Shown: positions 1-7,535, counted from the first letter of the stretch. The stretch: 24,741 bases of DNA from AC-32 sp035455445 (GCA_035455445.1 DATIFC010000136.1:1-24741); one strand, 5' to 3'. Made by a program: numbers and translations. Notes: a model not told the origin generated them from the sequence alone.

Positions 1-1027
1 TGTAGAGCAGCCCCCACGCGAGCGTCATCACGGTGCCGCCGGCGATCGCGACGGCGATGATCAGCCCGAAGTACCAGTCGTGCCACTCCTGGGCGAAGCC
101 TCCAACCAGGTACCCGCCGCCGTAGATCCAGGAGGCGACGAAGATCACCCGGGCGAGGCCGAAGCGGTCGCCCAGCCGTCCCGCGAAGATCGCCGCGATC
201 ACGTACCCAACGGCCACGGCGCCGAGCACCGCCGACGACATCACCTTCGACTGGTGCAGGCCGTCGATGACGTAGAGCACGACGAAGGTACGCGCCGCGG
301 CGAAGGTCCCCTCCCACGCCGAGTTGGCGATCAGGAACCGCCGCACGTCGCCGTTCTCCCAGAAGATGTGCCAGCTCCGCCTGATGTAGGCCACGAACCC
401 CTCGAAGACGCGCCCGTGGCCGCCGTCCTCGCGGACGAGCAGGATCGCCGCCCCGCACGCGCCCGTGGTCAGCACCGCCGCGAGCAGGAAGGGCGACGGC
501 CGCCAGACCTTGAACAGGAGGCCGCCGCCGACGAGCGCGATGCCGATCGCGATCCCGCGCAGGATGTGCTGGATCCCCTGCGAGCGTCCGAAGAGCTCCG
601 ACGGCAGCACGTCGGGGTACAGGCCCCGGTACGGCGGCTCGTAGACGTAGTAGCCGAAGAAGAACGTCAGCACGACGACGACGGTCGTCCAGAGGTTCGG
701 CATGAACGGCATCAGCAGCAGGCAGAAGCCGAGCGGCGGCAGCGCGACGAGCATGAAGGGCCGTCGCCGTCCGAGGGGCGTATGGAAGCCGTCGCTCCAG
801 GGGCCGATCACGGGCGAGAGCATCAGCGCGAACACGCCCTCCGCTCCGAGGATGGCGCCGATCAGGCCGCCGGAGCTCGTGAAGCGGTGCAGCAGCGGCG
901 GCAGGTACGCGGCCGTGGTCGTGATCGAGAACGCAAGGCCGAACGCGCCGAGGCCCAGCGACCAGAGCAGCCGCCGCTGCACCTCGGGCACGGCGACGAG
1001 CGCCTCCGAGCTCGATGTGGTCGCCAT
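1..1027 (-). CDS. MFS transporter, SLC45/GPH-like (3' part beyond window)
   Basis: A continuous reading frame runs from ATG at 1027 off the left edge, so the C-terminus is missing (about 342 residues are visible). The translation is strongly hydrophobic with repeated membrane helices. It carries the cytoplasmic loop motif between helices 2 and 3 (SDGFHTPLGRRRPFML), which is typical of the sucrose/cation symporter branch (SLC45/GPH) of the major facilitator superfamily. A second motif of the same kind (AGRLGDRFG) marks the start of the second half. The start codon overlaps the TGA stop of the TetR gene by one base (TGATGG), so the two genes are translationally coupled. A regulator-transporter pair suggests ligand-induced export or uptake; the substrate cannot be read from the sequence. 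Confidence 0.87.
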   Translation of the reverse strand, partial: MATTSSSEALVAVPEVQRRLLWSLGLGAFGLAFSITTTAAYLPPLLHRFTSSGGLIGAILGAEGVFALMLSPVIGPWSDGFHTPLGRRRPFMLVALPPLGFCLLLMPFMPNLWTTVVVVLTFFFGYYVYEPPYRGLYPDVLPSELFGRSQGIQHILRGIAIGIALVGGGLLFKVWRPSPFLLAAVLTTGACGAAILLVREDGGHGRVFEGFVAYIRRSWHIFWENGDVRRFLIANSAWEGTFAAARTFVVLYVIDGLHQSKVMSSAVLGAVAVGYVIAAIFAGRLGDRFGLARVIFVASWIYGGGYLVGGFAQEWHDWYFGLIIAVAIAGGTVMTLAWGLLY

Positions 1028-1650
1028 CAGGCGCTCGCCGTCGCGAGCTCGGGTGCCAGGCCGCCCGTCACGATCTCGACGAGCGTTCGCTCCGCGCGGG
1101 CGACGTCCTCGTCCGAGTCGGGCAGCCTCCCGAGCACCCAGCCCGTGAGCAGCTCCTCGACCGCGCCGTAGAAGACGTAGCTCGCGAGCCGCGCGTCGAG
1201 GTCGGGCCGGATCGAGCCGTCCGCCTGTCCGCGCTCGACGATCGCCTGGATCGCCGCGAACGACTCGGCGATCTCGTCCATCTCGCCGGGAAGGTGCTGG
1301 CTGCGCGTCACCTCGAGCACGAGCACCCGCACGAGGTCGGGATCCCGCCGCCACGAGCGCAGCAGGATCTCCGCGACCTTGCGCAGCTGCTCGCGCGGCG
1401 GGTCGCCGGCCTGCTCGACGCTCTCGATCGTCTCGATCAGCTCGCGCCAGGTCTCGCGGAAGACGGTGCGGAGCACTTCCTCCTTCGAGCCGAAGTAGTG
1501 GTAGAGCAGCCCGTAGGCGACCCCGGCCTCCTCCGCGATGTCGCCGACGCGGCTGGCGTGGTAGCCCTTGCGCGCGAACACCCGCACCGCCGAGTCCAGC
1601 AGCAGCCGGCGCTTCTCCTCGTGCGCTTGGGCATTCGTGCGGTTCGGCAC
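1027..1650 (-). CDS. TetR/AcrR family transcriptional regulator
   Basis: Protein of 207 aa, a normal TetR length. Residues about 12-60 form the TetR DNA-binding domain, with the signature helix-turn-helix ending in YGLLYHYFGSKEEVL. The rest is a helical ligand-binding and dimerisation domain with the usual late motif (YVFYGAVEELLTGW). I chose GTG at 1650 because the frame can be extended further upstream only by running antisense through the CoA-transferase gene that starts at 1679 on the other strand. The 28-bp gap to that divergent start would hold both promoters. The protein probably represses itself and the downstream MFS gene, with which it overlaps by one base; control of the CoA-transferase is also possible. 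The inducer is unknown; a xenobiotic or fatty-acyl ligand would be typical of the family. Confidence 0.9.
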   Translation of the reverse strand: MPNRTNAQAHEEKRRLLLDSAVRVFARKGYHASRVGDIAEEAGVAYGLLYHYFGSKEEVLRTVFRETWRELIETIESVEQAGDPPREQLRKVAEILLRSWRRDPDLVRVLVLEVTRSQHLPGEMDEIAESFAAIQAIVERGQADGSIRPDLDARLASYVFYGAVEELLTGWVLGRLPDSDEDVARAERTLVEIVTGGLAPELATASA

Positions 1651-1678
1651 CCCGGCTGAGTGTAGTAGCTTCGTCGCG

Positions 1679-2617
1679 GTGCAACCGCTCGCGGGCCTGC
1701 TGGTCGTCGACCTGACGCGGTACGTGCCGGGGCCGTTCGCGAGCCGGGAGCTGATGCGGCTCGGCGCACGTGTCGTGCGGCTTCTGCCACCGGGCGGCGA
1801 CCCCCTGCAGGAGCTCGCGCCCGCCTGGCACGACGCGCTGAACGCAGGCAAGGAGACGGTCGAGCTCGACCTGAAGGCCGAGCCGGAGCGCGGCCACGAG
1901 CTCTGCGCCGGAGCCGACGTCGTGCTGGAGAGCTTCCGCCCGGGCGTGGTCGAGCGCCTGGGGATCGGGCCCTCGCAGCTGCCCGGGCGCGTCGTCTACT
2001 GCTCGCTCACCGGCTTCGGGCCCGGCGACCTGACCGCGGGCCACGACCTCAACTACGAGGGCTGGGCGGGGCTCCTCCACGACACCGCGCCGGCCTTGCC
2101 GCCCGTGCAGATCGCCGACCTCGGCGCGGCCCTGCGCGCGGTGGCGCAGGTTCTCGCAGCGCTGCTCGAGCGGGAGCGCACCGGGCGCGGACGGCACGTG
2201 GTGGTCTCGCTCACGCACGGCGCGCACGAGCTCGCCTCGCACCGGCTCGGCGGCGAGCCGTTCCCGCGCCTGCTGACCGGCGACCTCGCCTGCTACCGCA
2301 TCTACGCGACCGCCGACGGGCGCCACCTGACCGTCGCCGCGCTCGAGCCGAGGTTCTTCCGCCGCCTCTGCGAGCTGCTCGGCCGCCCCGAGCTCGCCGG
2401 ACGGCAGTGGGAGGCGGAGCAGGAGCCGCTGGCCGCCGAGCTCGCCGAGGCCTTCGCCGCGCATCCCCTCGCGACCTGGCTCGAGCTCTTCGCCGGCGAG
2501 GATGTCGCCGTCGGCCCGGTCGCGACGCTCGAGGAGGCCGCGGCTCAGCTCGGCGCGAGCCCGAGCGCCGCGGGCAGCGCGAACAGGTCGGGCAACCGGT
2601 CCGGGAGCTCGGGGTAG
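1679..2617 (+). CDS. CaiB/BaiF CoA-transferase family protein (short C-terminus)
   Basis: Protein of 312 aa from GTG 1679, starting with the family's usual N-terminus (LLVVDLTRYVPGPFASRELM). It shows the racemase-type motif GHDLNYEG (His122, Asp123) and the QIADLGAA motif (Asp147). In alpha-methylacyl-CoA racemase the matching His and Asp do the proton abstraction, so a 2-methylacyl-CoA racemase or class III CoA-transferase role is likely. The family is normally about 360-400 aa. Here the last 25 or so residues are Ser/Gly/Asn-rich and lie antisense to the HAD gene (73-bp convergent overlap), so the C-terminal part seems shortened. The in-frame extension upstream of 1679 runs antisense through the TetR gene and was not used. 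Exact substrate unknown. Confidence 0.83.
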   Translation: MQPLAGLLVVDLTRYVPGPFASRELMRLGARVVRLLPPGGDPLQELAPAWHDALNAGKETVELDLKAEPERGHELCAGADVVLESFRPGVVERLGIGPSQLPGRVVYCSLTGFGPGDLTAGHDLNYEGWAGLLHDTAPALPPVQIADLGAALRAVAQVLAALLERERTGRGRHVVVSLTHGAHELASHRLGGEPFPRLLTGDLACYRIYATADGRHLTVAALEPRFFRRLCELLGRPELAGRQWEAEQEPLAAELAEAFAAHPLATWLELFAGEDVAVGPVATLEEAAAQLGASPSAAGSANRSGNRSGSSG

Positions 2618-3228
2618 CGGCCCTCGCGGTCGAGCAGGAACGCGCGAGTGATGCCGGTCGCGCGGGCCCCCTCGACGTCGTCCTCGATCGAGTCTCCCAC
2701 CATCGCCGCGTCGTCCGGCTCGACCTCGAGCCGCTCGAGCACGGCTTGGAAGATCGTCGGGTGCGGCTTGGTGCGGCCGAACGCGCCGGAGCCGAGCGCC
2801 GCGTCGACGTGCAGGCGGTGGTGCGCCACGAACTCGTCGAGGTTGCGGCCGGTGTTCGAGACCAAACCGAGCTTCAGGCCCTGCGCGCGCAGCTCCGCGA
2901 GCACGGGCAGCGCGTCGTCGTAGAGCTCGAAGTGCTCGGCGTGCTCCCACGCACGGGTCATCGCGACCGCGCAGTCGTAGGCGGAGTCCGCGTCGCCGCC
3001 CATGCCGCGGATGATCCGCTCGGTGAACGCGACCCAGATCTCCTCGTCGTGCTCGAGCTCCGGGTGGCGGCGGATCCCCTCGACCGCCTGCTCGCGCGCG
3101 AGGGCGTAGCGCGAGGGGTCGAGATCCAGCCCGAAGCGCTCGCCCAGGCGGCGGTAGCCCTCGGGGCCGAGCTCCGGCCCCGGGCGCGCGATCGTGAAGT
3201 CGACGTCGAAGAGGACGGCCCGCAGCAT
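2545..3228 (-). CDS. HAD-superfamily hydrolase (phosphatase-like)
   Basis: Protein of 227 aa with all four HAD motifs: motif I FDVDFT (Asp8 nucleophile, Asp10 acid/base), motif II LVSNTG, the motif III lysine in GRTKPHP, and motif IV GDSIEDD. The helical stretch between motifs I and II is a C1-type cap, as in phosphoglycolate phosphatase and haloacid dehalogenase relatives. The expected role is a small-molecule phosphatase; the substrate cannot be told. ATG 3228 is preferred because it overlaps the stop of the upstream kinase gene (TGATG); a GTG two codons earlier is possible. It is the last gene of the nitrilase-kinase-HAD operon. Its 3' end runs 73 bp into the convergent CoA-transferase gene. 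Confidence 0.9.
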   Translation of the reverse strand: MLRAVLFDVDFTIARPGPELGPEGYRRLGERFGLDLDPSRYALAREQAVEGIRRHPELEHDEEIWVAFTERIIRGMGGDADSAYDCAVAMTRAWEHAEHFELYDDALPVLAELRAQGLKLGLVSNTGRNLDEFVAHHRLHVDAALGSGAFGRTKPHPTIFQAVLERLEVEPDDAAMVGDSIEDDVEGARATGITRAFLLDREGRYPELPDRLPDLFALPAALGLAPS

Positions 3229-3986
3229 CAGCACCGTGCTTCTAGCAGCCAGCGCGCGACTTCGGCGTGATGCGGGTGGTGCTCGCCGTCGAACGCCCAG
3301 GCGATCGTCTGCCCGATCACCCAGCCGCGCGCCCGCTCGCGGTCGAGGCCGAGCTCGCCCGTGAGCCGGTCGAAGCGCGCGAGCACCTCACGGCGCAAGT
3401 GGCCGAGCTCCCGTGACCGCACGATCGGCGCGATCCCGAACTCACGCTCGCCCGCCAGCGGCTTCGGGTCGATCGCGAGCCACGGCTCGCGCCGCGCAGA
3501 GAGCACGTTGTCGCCGTGCAGGTCCTGGTGCAAGAGCACCTGAGGTCCCTGGCTCCGAGGCAGCTCGCGCAGCGCCTCGAGCGCCGCGTCGAGCAGCCTC
3601 CGCTCGAACGGCCGGCCGAAGCGCTCCCAGGTCAGCGGCAGCGACCCCGCCCAGTGCGCCGCCTCCTCTGCCAGCGGCCGGAACGGCTCGCCCGCCGGCT
3701 TCCACAGCCGCGGCAGCAGCTCGACGAAGACGTCGAGCGCAGCCCGGGCACCGGCGGCGGACAACGGCGTCCCCGGGACGCAGCGCTCGACCAGCAGCGC
3801 GTTCTCCTCGGGGTCGTGGTCGAGCAGCCGGATAGCGCCCCCGCCGTCCCAGAGCCGGAGCGCCGCCGCCTCGTGCTCGCTCTCGCGGTGCGGCTGCTGC
3901 ACCTTCAGCACGACGTCCCGGCCGTCCGCGGTCACCGCCGGCGCCACGAGCACCGACGCCACGCCGCCCTCGAACGGCTCGCCCAC
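3228..3986 (-). CDS. Aminoglycoside/hydroxyurea-type kinase, APH(6) family
   Basis: The translation matches the streptomycin 6-kinase/hydroxyurea kinase family (Pfam APH_6_hur). It has the N-lobe segment VVLKVQQPHRESEHEAAALR, then NALLVERCVPG, the catalytic loop LLHQDLHGDNVL, and IDPKPLAGEREFG, whose Asp would bind metal. These proteins phosphorylate small hydroxylated compounds; resistance is proven for only some members. The start is uncertain. GTG 3986 gives 252 aa but begins inside the expected N-terminal beta strand (family members usually have residues before GEPF). The only earlier candidate near the gene is a CTG at 4025, overlapping the nitrilase end. The stop overlaps the HAD start. 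Sitting in an operon with a nitrilase and a phosphatase argues for a metabolic or repair role rather than a resistance cassette. Confidence 0.82.
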   Translation of the reverse strand: MGEPFEGGVASVLVAPAVTADGRDVVLKVQQPHRESEHEAAALRLWDGGGAIRLLDHDPEENALLVERCVPGTPLSAAGARAALDVFVELLPRLWKPAGEPFRPLAEEAAHWAGSLPLTWERFGRPFERRLLDAALEALRELPRSQGPQVLLHQDLHGDNVLSARREPWLAIDPKPLAGEREFGIAPIVRSRELGHLRREVLARFDRLTGELGLDRERARGWVIGQTIAWAFDGEHHPHHAEVARWLLEARC

Positions 3987-4006
3987 GACGAGCCCGTGAC
4001 GCTCGA

Positions 4007-4843
4007 CTAGGCGGGAGCCGGCCAGCGGTACGCGTCTGCCTGGCGGTTCTTCAGCGACGGGAGCTTCTCGCGCACCTCGCGCAGTCGCGCGCGGTCGAGC
4101 TCGGCGGAGATCACCGTCTCCTCGTCGGGCGCCTGGGCGAGCACGATCCCCCACGGGTCGACGATCAACGAGCGCCCGTATGCCGGCTTGCCCGGCAGCG
4201 TCTCCCCCACCTGCGCGGGCGCCGCGACGTAGTACTGGTTCTCGATCGCCCGCGCGCGCAGGAGCACGTGCCAGTGGTCCTTGCCGGTCGGCGTCGTGAA
4301 GTGCGCGGGGACGGTGACGAGCTCGGCGCCCTCCAGCGCGAGGATCCGGTAGAGCTCCGGGAAGCGCACGTCGTAGCAGACGGTCAGCCCGACCGGCCAC
4401 CCTTCTCCCCGCAGAACCACCGGCTCGGCGCCCGCCTCCTCGGCCTCCGACTCGCGGTAGACGTGGCCGCCGACCTCGACGTCGAAGAGGTGGATCTTGC
4501 GGTAGACGCCGAGCAGCTCGCCGTCGGGCCCGAAGGCGAGCGAGGTGTTGGAGAGCTTCTCTCGGCCCTCGCGCTTCTCGGAGATCGAGCCGCCGACGAG
4601 CGTGATCCCGTGCCGGCGCGCCCACTCGGCCATCGCGGCCACCGACTCGCCCCCCTCGAGCGGCTCCGCGGCGGCGTGCAGCTCGTCGACCGACCCGATC
4701 GCGTTCCACTTCTCCGGCAGCGCGACCAGGTCGGCGCCGGTCGCCGCCGCGTGCGCGACGAGCCGTTCCGCGGTCTCGAGGTTCGCCGCCTTGTCGGCGC
4801 GGCTCGTCATCTGCACGCAGGCCACGCGGAGCAGGTCGGTCAC
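4007..4843 (-). CDS. Carbon-nitrogen hydrolase (nitrilase superfamily, Nit2/omega-amidase-like)
   Basis: Protein of 278 aa, a usual length for this superfamily. The Glu-Lys-Cys catalytic triad is clear: Glu44 in ALPEKWN, Lys116 in GVYRKIHLFDVE and Cys156 in LTVCYDVRFPELYR. The motif around Lys (KIHLFD) and the end of the Cys motif (RFPELYR) are typical of the Nit1/Nit2 branch, which hydrolyses amides such as deaminated glutathione or alpha-keto acid omega-amides. GTG 4843 was chosen because the next in-frame upstream sequence is antisense to the MFS gene starting at 4866. It is the first gene of a minus-strand operon with the kinase and the HAD phosphatase. The 22-bp gap to the divergent MFS gene must contain promoter elements for both or leaderless starts. 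Confidence 0.92.
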   Translation of the reverse strand: MTDLLRVACVQMTSRADKAANLETAERLVAHAAATGADLVALPEKWNAIGSVDELHAAAEPLEGGESVAAMAEWARRHGITLVGGSISEKREGREKLSNTSLAFGPDGELLGVYRKIHLFDVEVGGHVYRESEAEEAGAEPVVLRGEGWPVGLTVCYDVRFPELYRILALEGAELVTVPAHFTTPTGKDHWHVLLRARAIENQYYVAAPAQVGETLPGKPAYGRSLIVDPWGIVLAQAPDEETVISAELDRARLREVREKLPSLKNRQADAYRWPAPA

Positions 4844-4865
4844 TCGCGGAGGATAGCTTTCGGCC

Positions 4866-6098
4866 GTGGAGGCAACCGCCGCCGCCCCGTCGCGCGCCCG
4901 CGTGCTCCAGGCCTTCCGGAGCCGCAACTTCCGGCTGCTCTGGACCGGCCAGGCGGTCTCGCTGCTGGGCGACGCGGCGTTCGTGGTCGCGCTCGGCTGG
5001 CGCACGTTCACGCTCACCGGCTCGGCCCGCTCCCTCGGGATCGTCCTGACCTTCCAGGGCGTCGGCGTCCTGGCGACGGTGCTCGTCGGCGGCGCCCTCG
5101 CCGACCGCGCCGACCGCCGGACGCTGATGCTCGTCTCCGACGCCGCGCGCTTCGGGATCATCGGCGCCCTCGCCGCCGTCGACGCGAGCGGCCACCTCAG
5201 CCTCGGCGTCCTCGCCGGGATCGCGCTCGCCGAGGGGCTCGCCACCGGCTTCTTCACGCCCGCGCTCGGGGGCGTGATCCCGCTCGTGGTCGCGGAGCCG
5301 GCGCTCGGCTCGGCGAACGCGCTGATCGGGATGGCGCGGCAGGGCAGCTTCCTGATCGGCCCGACCTTCGCGTCGCTGCTCTACGGCTTCGCCGGCTCGA
5401 CCGTCGTCTTCGGCTTCAACGCCGCCTCGTACCTCGTCTCCTTCGCGTTCGTGTACGCGACGCGCCCGCGCACGGCCGAGCGCACCGCCGCCGAGGGCAC
5501 CCTGCGCGAGATCGGCGCCGGGTTCCGCTACGTCGCCGGGATCCCCTGGCTCTGGGTGACGATCAGCCTCTTCGCCTTCGTGCTGATGTGCCAGTGGGCG
5601 CCGATCCAGGTGCTGACGCCGAAGCTCGTCCGCGAGCACTTCCACCTCGGCGTGGGCGCCTACGGCCTGCTCTTCTCCATGATCGGCGCAGGGATGATCC
5701 TCGGGACGGTCCTGTTCGGCCAGCTCAACCCCACGCGGCGGCGCGGCCTGATCTCCTACCTGATCTGGATCCTCAACAGCATCCTCGTGATCGTGTTCGC
5801 GCTGTCGCCCTGGTACCCGCTCGCGGTCACCGCCGCCTTCCTGCGCGGGATCTGCATCGGCTTCGGCGTGACCGTCTGGGAGACGATGCTGATGCAGCTG
5901 GTGCCGCAGCACATGCTCTCGCGCGTGGTCAGCCTCGACTGGTTCGGCTCGCTCGGCCTGACGCCCTTCGGCCTGCTGCTGGTCGGCGCGGTCTCGGGGC
6001 TCGCCGAGCCGGGGACGATCATCGCCCTGGGCGCGGCGATCTCGATCTGCATCATCGCCTGCGGTCTCCTCTCGAAGCAGATCAGGACGATCGATTGA
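4866..6098 (+). CDS. MFS transporter, EntS/MFS_3-type
   Basis: Protein of 410 aa with about 12 hydrophobic helices. The N-terminus (RNFRLLWTGQAVSLLGD) and the loop after helix 2 (GGALADRADRRTLM) are typical of the MFS_3 group, which includes the enterobactin exporter EntS and macrolide efflux proteins. It would export a small molecule across the cytoplasmic membrane; the substrate is unknown. GTG 4866 is preceded by GGAGG at 4848-4852, a spacing of 13 bases, slightly long but usable. It is divergent from the nitrilase operon. Its stop codon overlaps the TTG of a 49-codon ORF (TTGA). Confidence 0.92.
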   Translation: MEATAAAPSRARVLQAFRSRNFRLLWTGQAVSLLGDAAFVVALGWRTFTLTGSARSLGIVLTFQGVGVLATVLVGGALADRADRRTLMLVSDAARFGIIGALAAVDASGHLSLGVLAGIALAEGLATGFFTPALGGVIPLVVAEPALGSANALIGMARQGSFLIGPTFASLLYGFAGSTVVFGFNAASYLVSFAFVYATRPRTAERTAAEGTLREIGAGFRYVAGIPWLWVTISLFAFVLMCQWAPIQVLTPKLVREHFHLGVGAYGLLFSMIGAGMILGTVLFGQLNPTRRRGLISYLIWILNSILVIVFALSPWYPLAVTAAFLRGICIGFGVTVWETMLMQLVPQHMLSRVVSLDWFGSLGLTPFGLLLVGAVSGLAEPGTIIALGAAISICIIACGLLSKQIRTID

Positions 6099-6244
6099 GT
6101 CCCCTCTACTGGAAGCCGAAGTACGGCACCCGCTCGTCGAGGCACCGCGCCTGGGCGAGGCAAGAGGCGAAGCGGGAAGCAGCCGCAAGGGCGCGCGGAT
6201 CGAAGTCGTTGCGCCAGCGGATCGCCGAGCTGCTCAGGCGCTAG
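6095..6244 (+). CDS. Possible small basic protein coupled to the MFS gene
   Basis: An ORF of 49 codons starts at TTG 6095, overlapping the MFS stop in a TTGA arrangement typical of translational coupling. It ends at TAG 6244 just before the inverted-repeat element. The product is very basic (Arg/Lys-rich), begins with LSPLYWKPKYGTRSSRHRAW and ends in a predicted amphipathic helix (LRQRIAELLRR). I recognise no family. The aromatic N-terminal motif and the non-random helix argue for a real gene, while the rare start and short length argue against. It could equally be a spurious readthrough tail of the transporter mRNA. Confidence 0.4.
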   Translation: MSPLYWKPKYGTRSSRHRAWARQEAKREAAARARGSKSLRQRIAELLRR

Positions 6245-6266
6245 GCACGCTCGTGCGCACGCACCT

Positions 6267-6399
6267 GGGGTCAGGTCTTGCATTGCCACATTCCGTGCCG
6301 ACTTCGTAGCTCTGCCGACGCGGGAACCGATCGTCACACATCCGGCGCACGAGACAAACGCGTGTCTGGGCGCAATGCGTCAACGCAAGACCTGACCCC
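6267..6399. repeat. Inverted-repeat element, copy 1 (MITE-like)
   Basis: A 133-bp segment is bounded by 19-bp terminal inverted repeats: the left end is GGGGTCAGGTCTTGCATTG (6267-6285), and the right end (6381-6399) is its reverse complement with one mismatch. A second element with the same ends and the same first 30 or so bases lies at 22009-22110. There is no ORF inside that could be a transposase. Two copies in one window, both in 3' intergenic spots, indicate a dispersed non-autonomous repeat. Similar GGGGTCAGGTCTTG ends are, from memory, seen beside IS200-like (Y1) transposase genes in environmental bacteria; that link is an inference. No target duplication is evident. Confidence 0.75.
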
Positions 6400-6540
6400 G
6401 GGGTGACCCACCGGTTCGCGTCGTGGCGAGCTTTGCCCGACTCGACCGTGTGGCTTCGACTCGACAGGAGGACCAGTCACCAAGCGAGCCACCGGCCCCA
6501 GGAACAGTCGCGCGCCGCAGCCGGACCGCAAGGAAGGGCT
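6400..6540. other. Non-coding stretch, no gene seen
   Basis: Between the inverted-repeat element and the hairpin downstream of tRNA-Pro I see no convincing coding frame on either strand: the open frames crossing it have no family resemblance, no ribosome-binding site and run through the tRNA. No RNA gene or promoter stands out. Together with the small ORF and the repeat, it forms the gap between the MFS gene and the tRNA. Confidence 0.6.
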
Positions 6541-6567
6541 CGTGGGGGAACCAGGGGCTCCCCCACG
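6541..6567 (-). terminator. Hairpin downstream of tRNA-Pro, probable terminator
   Basis: A perfect 9-bp inverted repeat (CGTGGGGGA at 6541-6549 and TCCCCCACG at 6559-6567) with a 9-base loop starts 6 bases after the tRNA 3' end. On the minus strand it is followed by CCCTTCCTT rather than a clean T tract, so termination would be weak or factor-assisted. It most likely ends the hydrolase-tRNA transcript. Confidence 0.5.
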
Positions 6568-6573
6568 TCCAAA

Positions 6574-6647
6574 TCGGGGTGCCCAGATTTGAACTGGGGA
6601 CCTCTCCGACCCGAACGGAGCGCGCTACCAGGCTGCGCCACACCCCG
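6574..6647 (-). tRNA. tRNA-Pro (anticodon CGG)
   Basis: A 74-base cloverleaf can be folded by hand. The acceptor stem is CGGGGTG/CACCCCG with discriminator A, the D stem GCGC/GCGC, the anticodon stem CTCCG/CGGAG with loop TTCGGGT, a 5-base variable region AGGTC, and the T stem CCCAG/CTGGG with loop TTCAAAT. Positions 34-36 of the loop are CGG, reading the proline codon CCG, which is common in this GC-rich genome. The C1-G72 start is typical of tRNA-Pro. The 3' CCA is not encoded (the next bases are TTT) and must be added by CCA-adding enzyme. The gene begins 12 bases after the stop of the alpha/beta hydrolase on the same strand, so it may be processed from a shared transcript. Confidence 0.96.
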
Positions 6648-6659
6648 AGCACGCACAGG

Positions 6660-7511
6660 TTAGCGGCTGGTTGCGAGGAAGTCCTCGATCGCGTCGGCAC
6701 AGGCCTCGGGCCGCTCGGCGATCAGCAGGTGGCCGCAGTCGGCGATCACGCGCAGCCTCGCGCGCAGGCGGCGTGCGTAGTCGAAGGCGTCGCCCACGGG
6801 GAGCTGGTGGTCGCGCGCGCCCCAGAGGACGAGGGCCGGGCAGCGGACGCGGTCGAGGTCGGGCCGCACGTCGTCGCGGACGAGCGCCTGCGCGGCGCTG
6901 ACGGTGTCGGTGTGACGCGCGGAGCCGGCGAGAAAGGCCTCTGCGAGCTCCGGCCGCAGCGCCGGCGGGTCGGACGCTCCCCAGTGGCCGAAGACGACCC
7001 GCTTGAACGTGTTCGAGCGAGCGATACGACGCCGGTAGGGCGCGAGCCTGCGCCCGGGCTTGACGATCCCGGTGATCGCCAGCGCGTAGCGCGCGTTCCG
7101 CCGGGTCGAGGAGATCCCGGCTGCGCCGGCCAGGACCAGCGCGCTCACGGCGCCGGAATGCCGGATCGCCAGCCGCAGCGCGATCGCGGCGCCGAGCGAG
7201 TGTCCGACGAGGGGCGCCGCTCCGACGCCCTCGTGCTCCAGGAGGAGGCCGAGCCGGTCGGCATAGGCGTTCAGCGACGGCGCGGCGGGCAACGGCGAGG
7301 AGCCGCCGTGACCGGGCAGCTCGGGCACGAGCAGCCGCCGGCCGGGGAGCAGCAGCGGCACCAGCGCGAGCCAGTTCGAGGCGGCGCCGCCCAGCCCGTG
7401 GACGAGCACGAGCGGCCGGCCGGAGCCGCCGGCGAGGTACCGCATCCGCCCGCCGCGTACCTCCGCCCACAGCTCGTCCAGGCCCGGGAGCTCCACCTTT
7501 GCGTCCGTCAC
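6660..7511 (-). CDS. Alpha/beta hydrolase
   Basis: Protein of 283 aa with the standard alpha/beta-hydrolase layout: oxyanion segment VLVHGLGGAASNW, nucleophile elbow PLVGHSLGAAIAL (catalytic Ser), Asp in LWGARDHQLP, and the catalytic His in DCGHLLIAERPE close to the C-terminus. Family members are esterases, lactonases, C-C bond hydrolases or haloperoxidase-like enzymes; nothing here fixes the substrate. No signal peptide is seen, so it is probably cytoplasmic. The start is GTG 7511. It is transcribed away from the small-protein gene at 7659, and tRNA-Pro follows its stop by 12 bases. Confidence 0.92.
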   Translation of the reverse strand: MTDAKVELPGLDELWAEVRGGRMRYLAGGSGRPLVLVHGLGGAASNWLALVPLLLPGRRLLVPELPGHGGSSPLPAAPSLNAYADRLGLLLEHEGVGAAPLVGHSLGAAIALRLAIRHSGAVSALVLAGAAGISSTRRNARYALAITGIVKPGRRLAPYRRRIARSNTFKRVVFGHWGASDPPALRPELAEAFLAGSARHTDTVSAAQALVRDDVRPDLDRVRCPALVLWGARDHQLPVGDAFDYARRLRARLRVIADCGHLLIAERPEACADAIEDFLATSR

Positions 7512-7535
7512 GAAGGGCGATTATTGTTCGACGTG

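Noticed and set aside
4268..6244. Very long open frames antisense or out of frame to real genes, such as a 658-codon plus-strand frame here and a 986-codon minus-strand frame over 3228-6188
   Set aside because: High GC leaves few stops in alternative frames. The translations are Arg/Pro/Ala/Asp-rich low-complexity sequence. Only the kinase part of the minus-strand frame (before 3986) and the 49-codon tail of the plus-strand frame look real.
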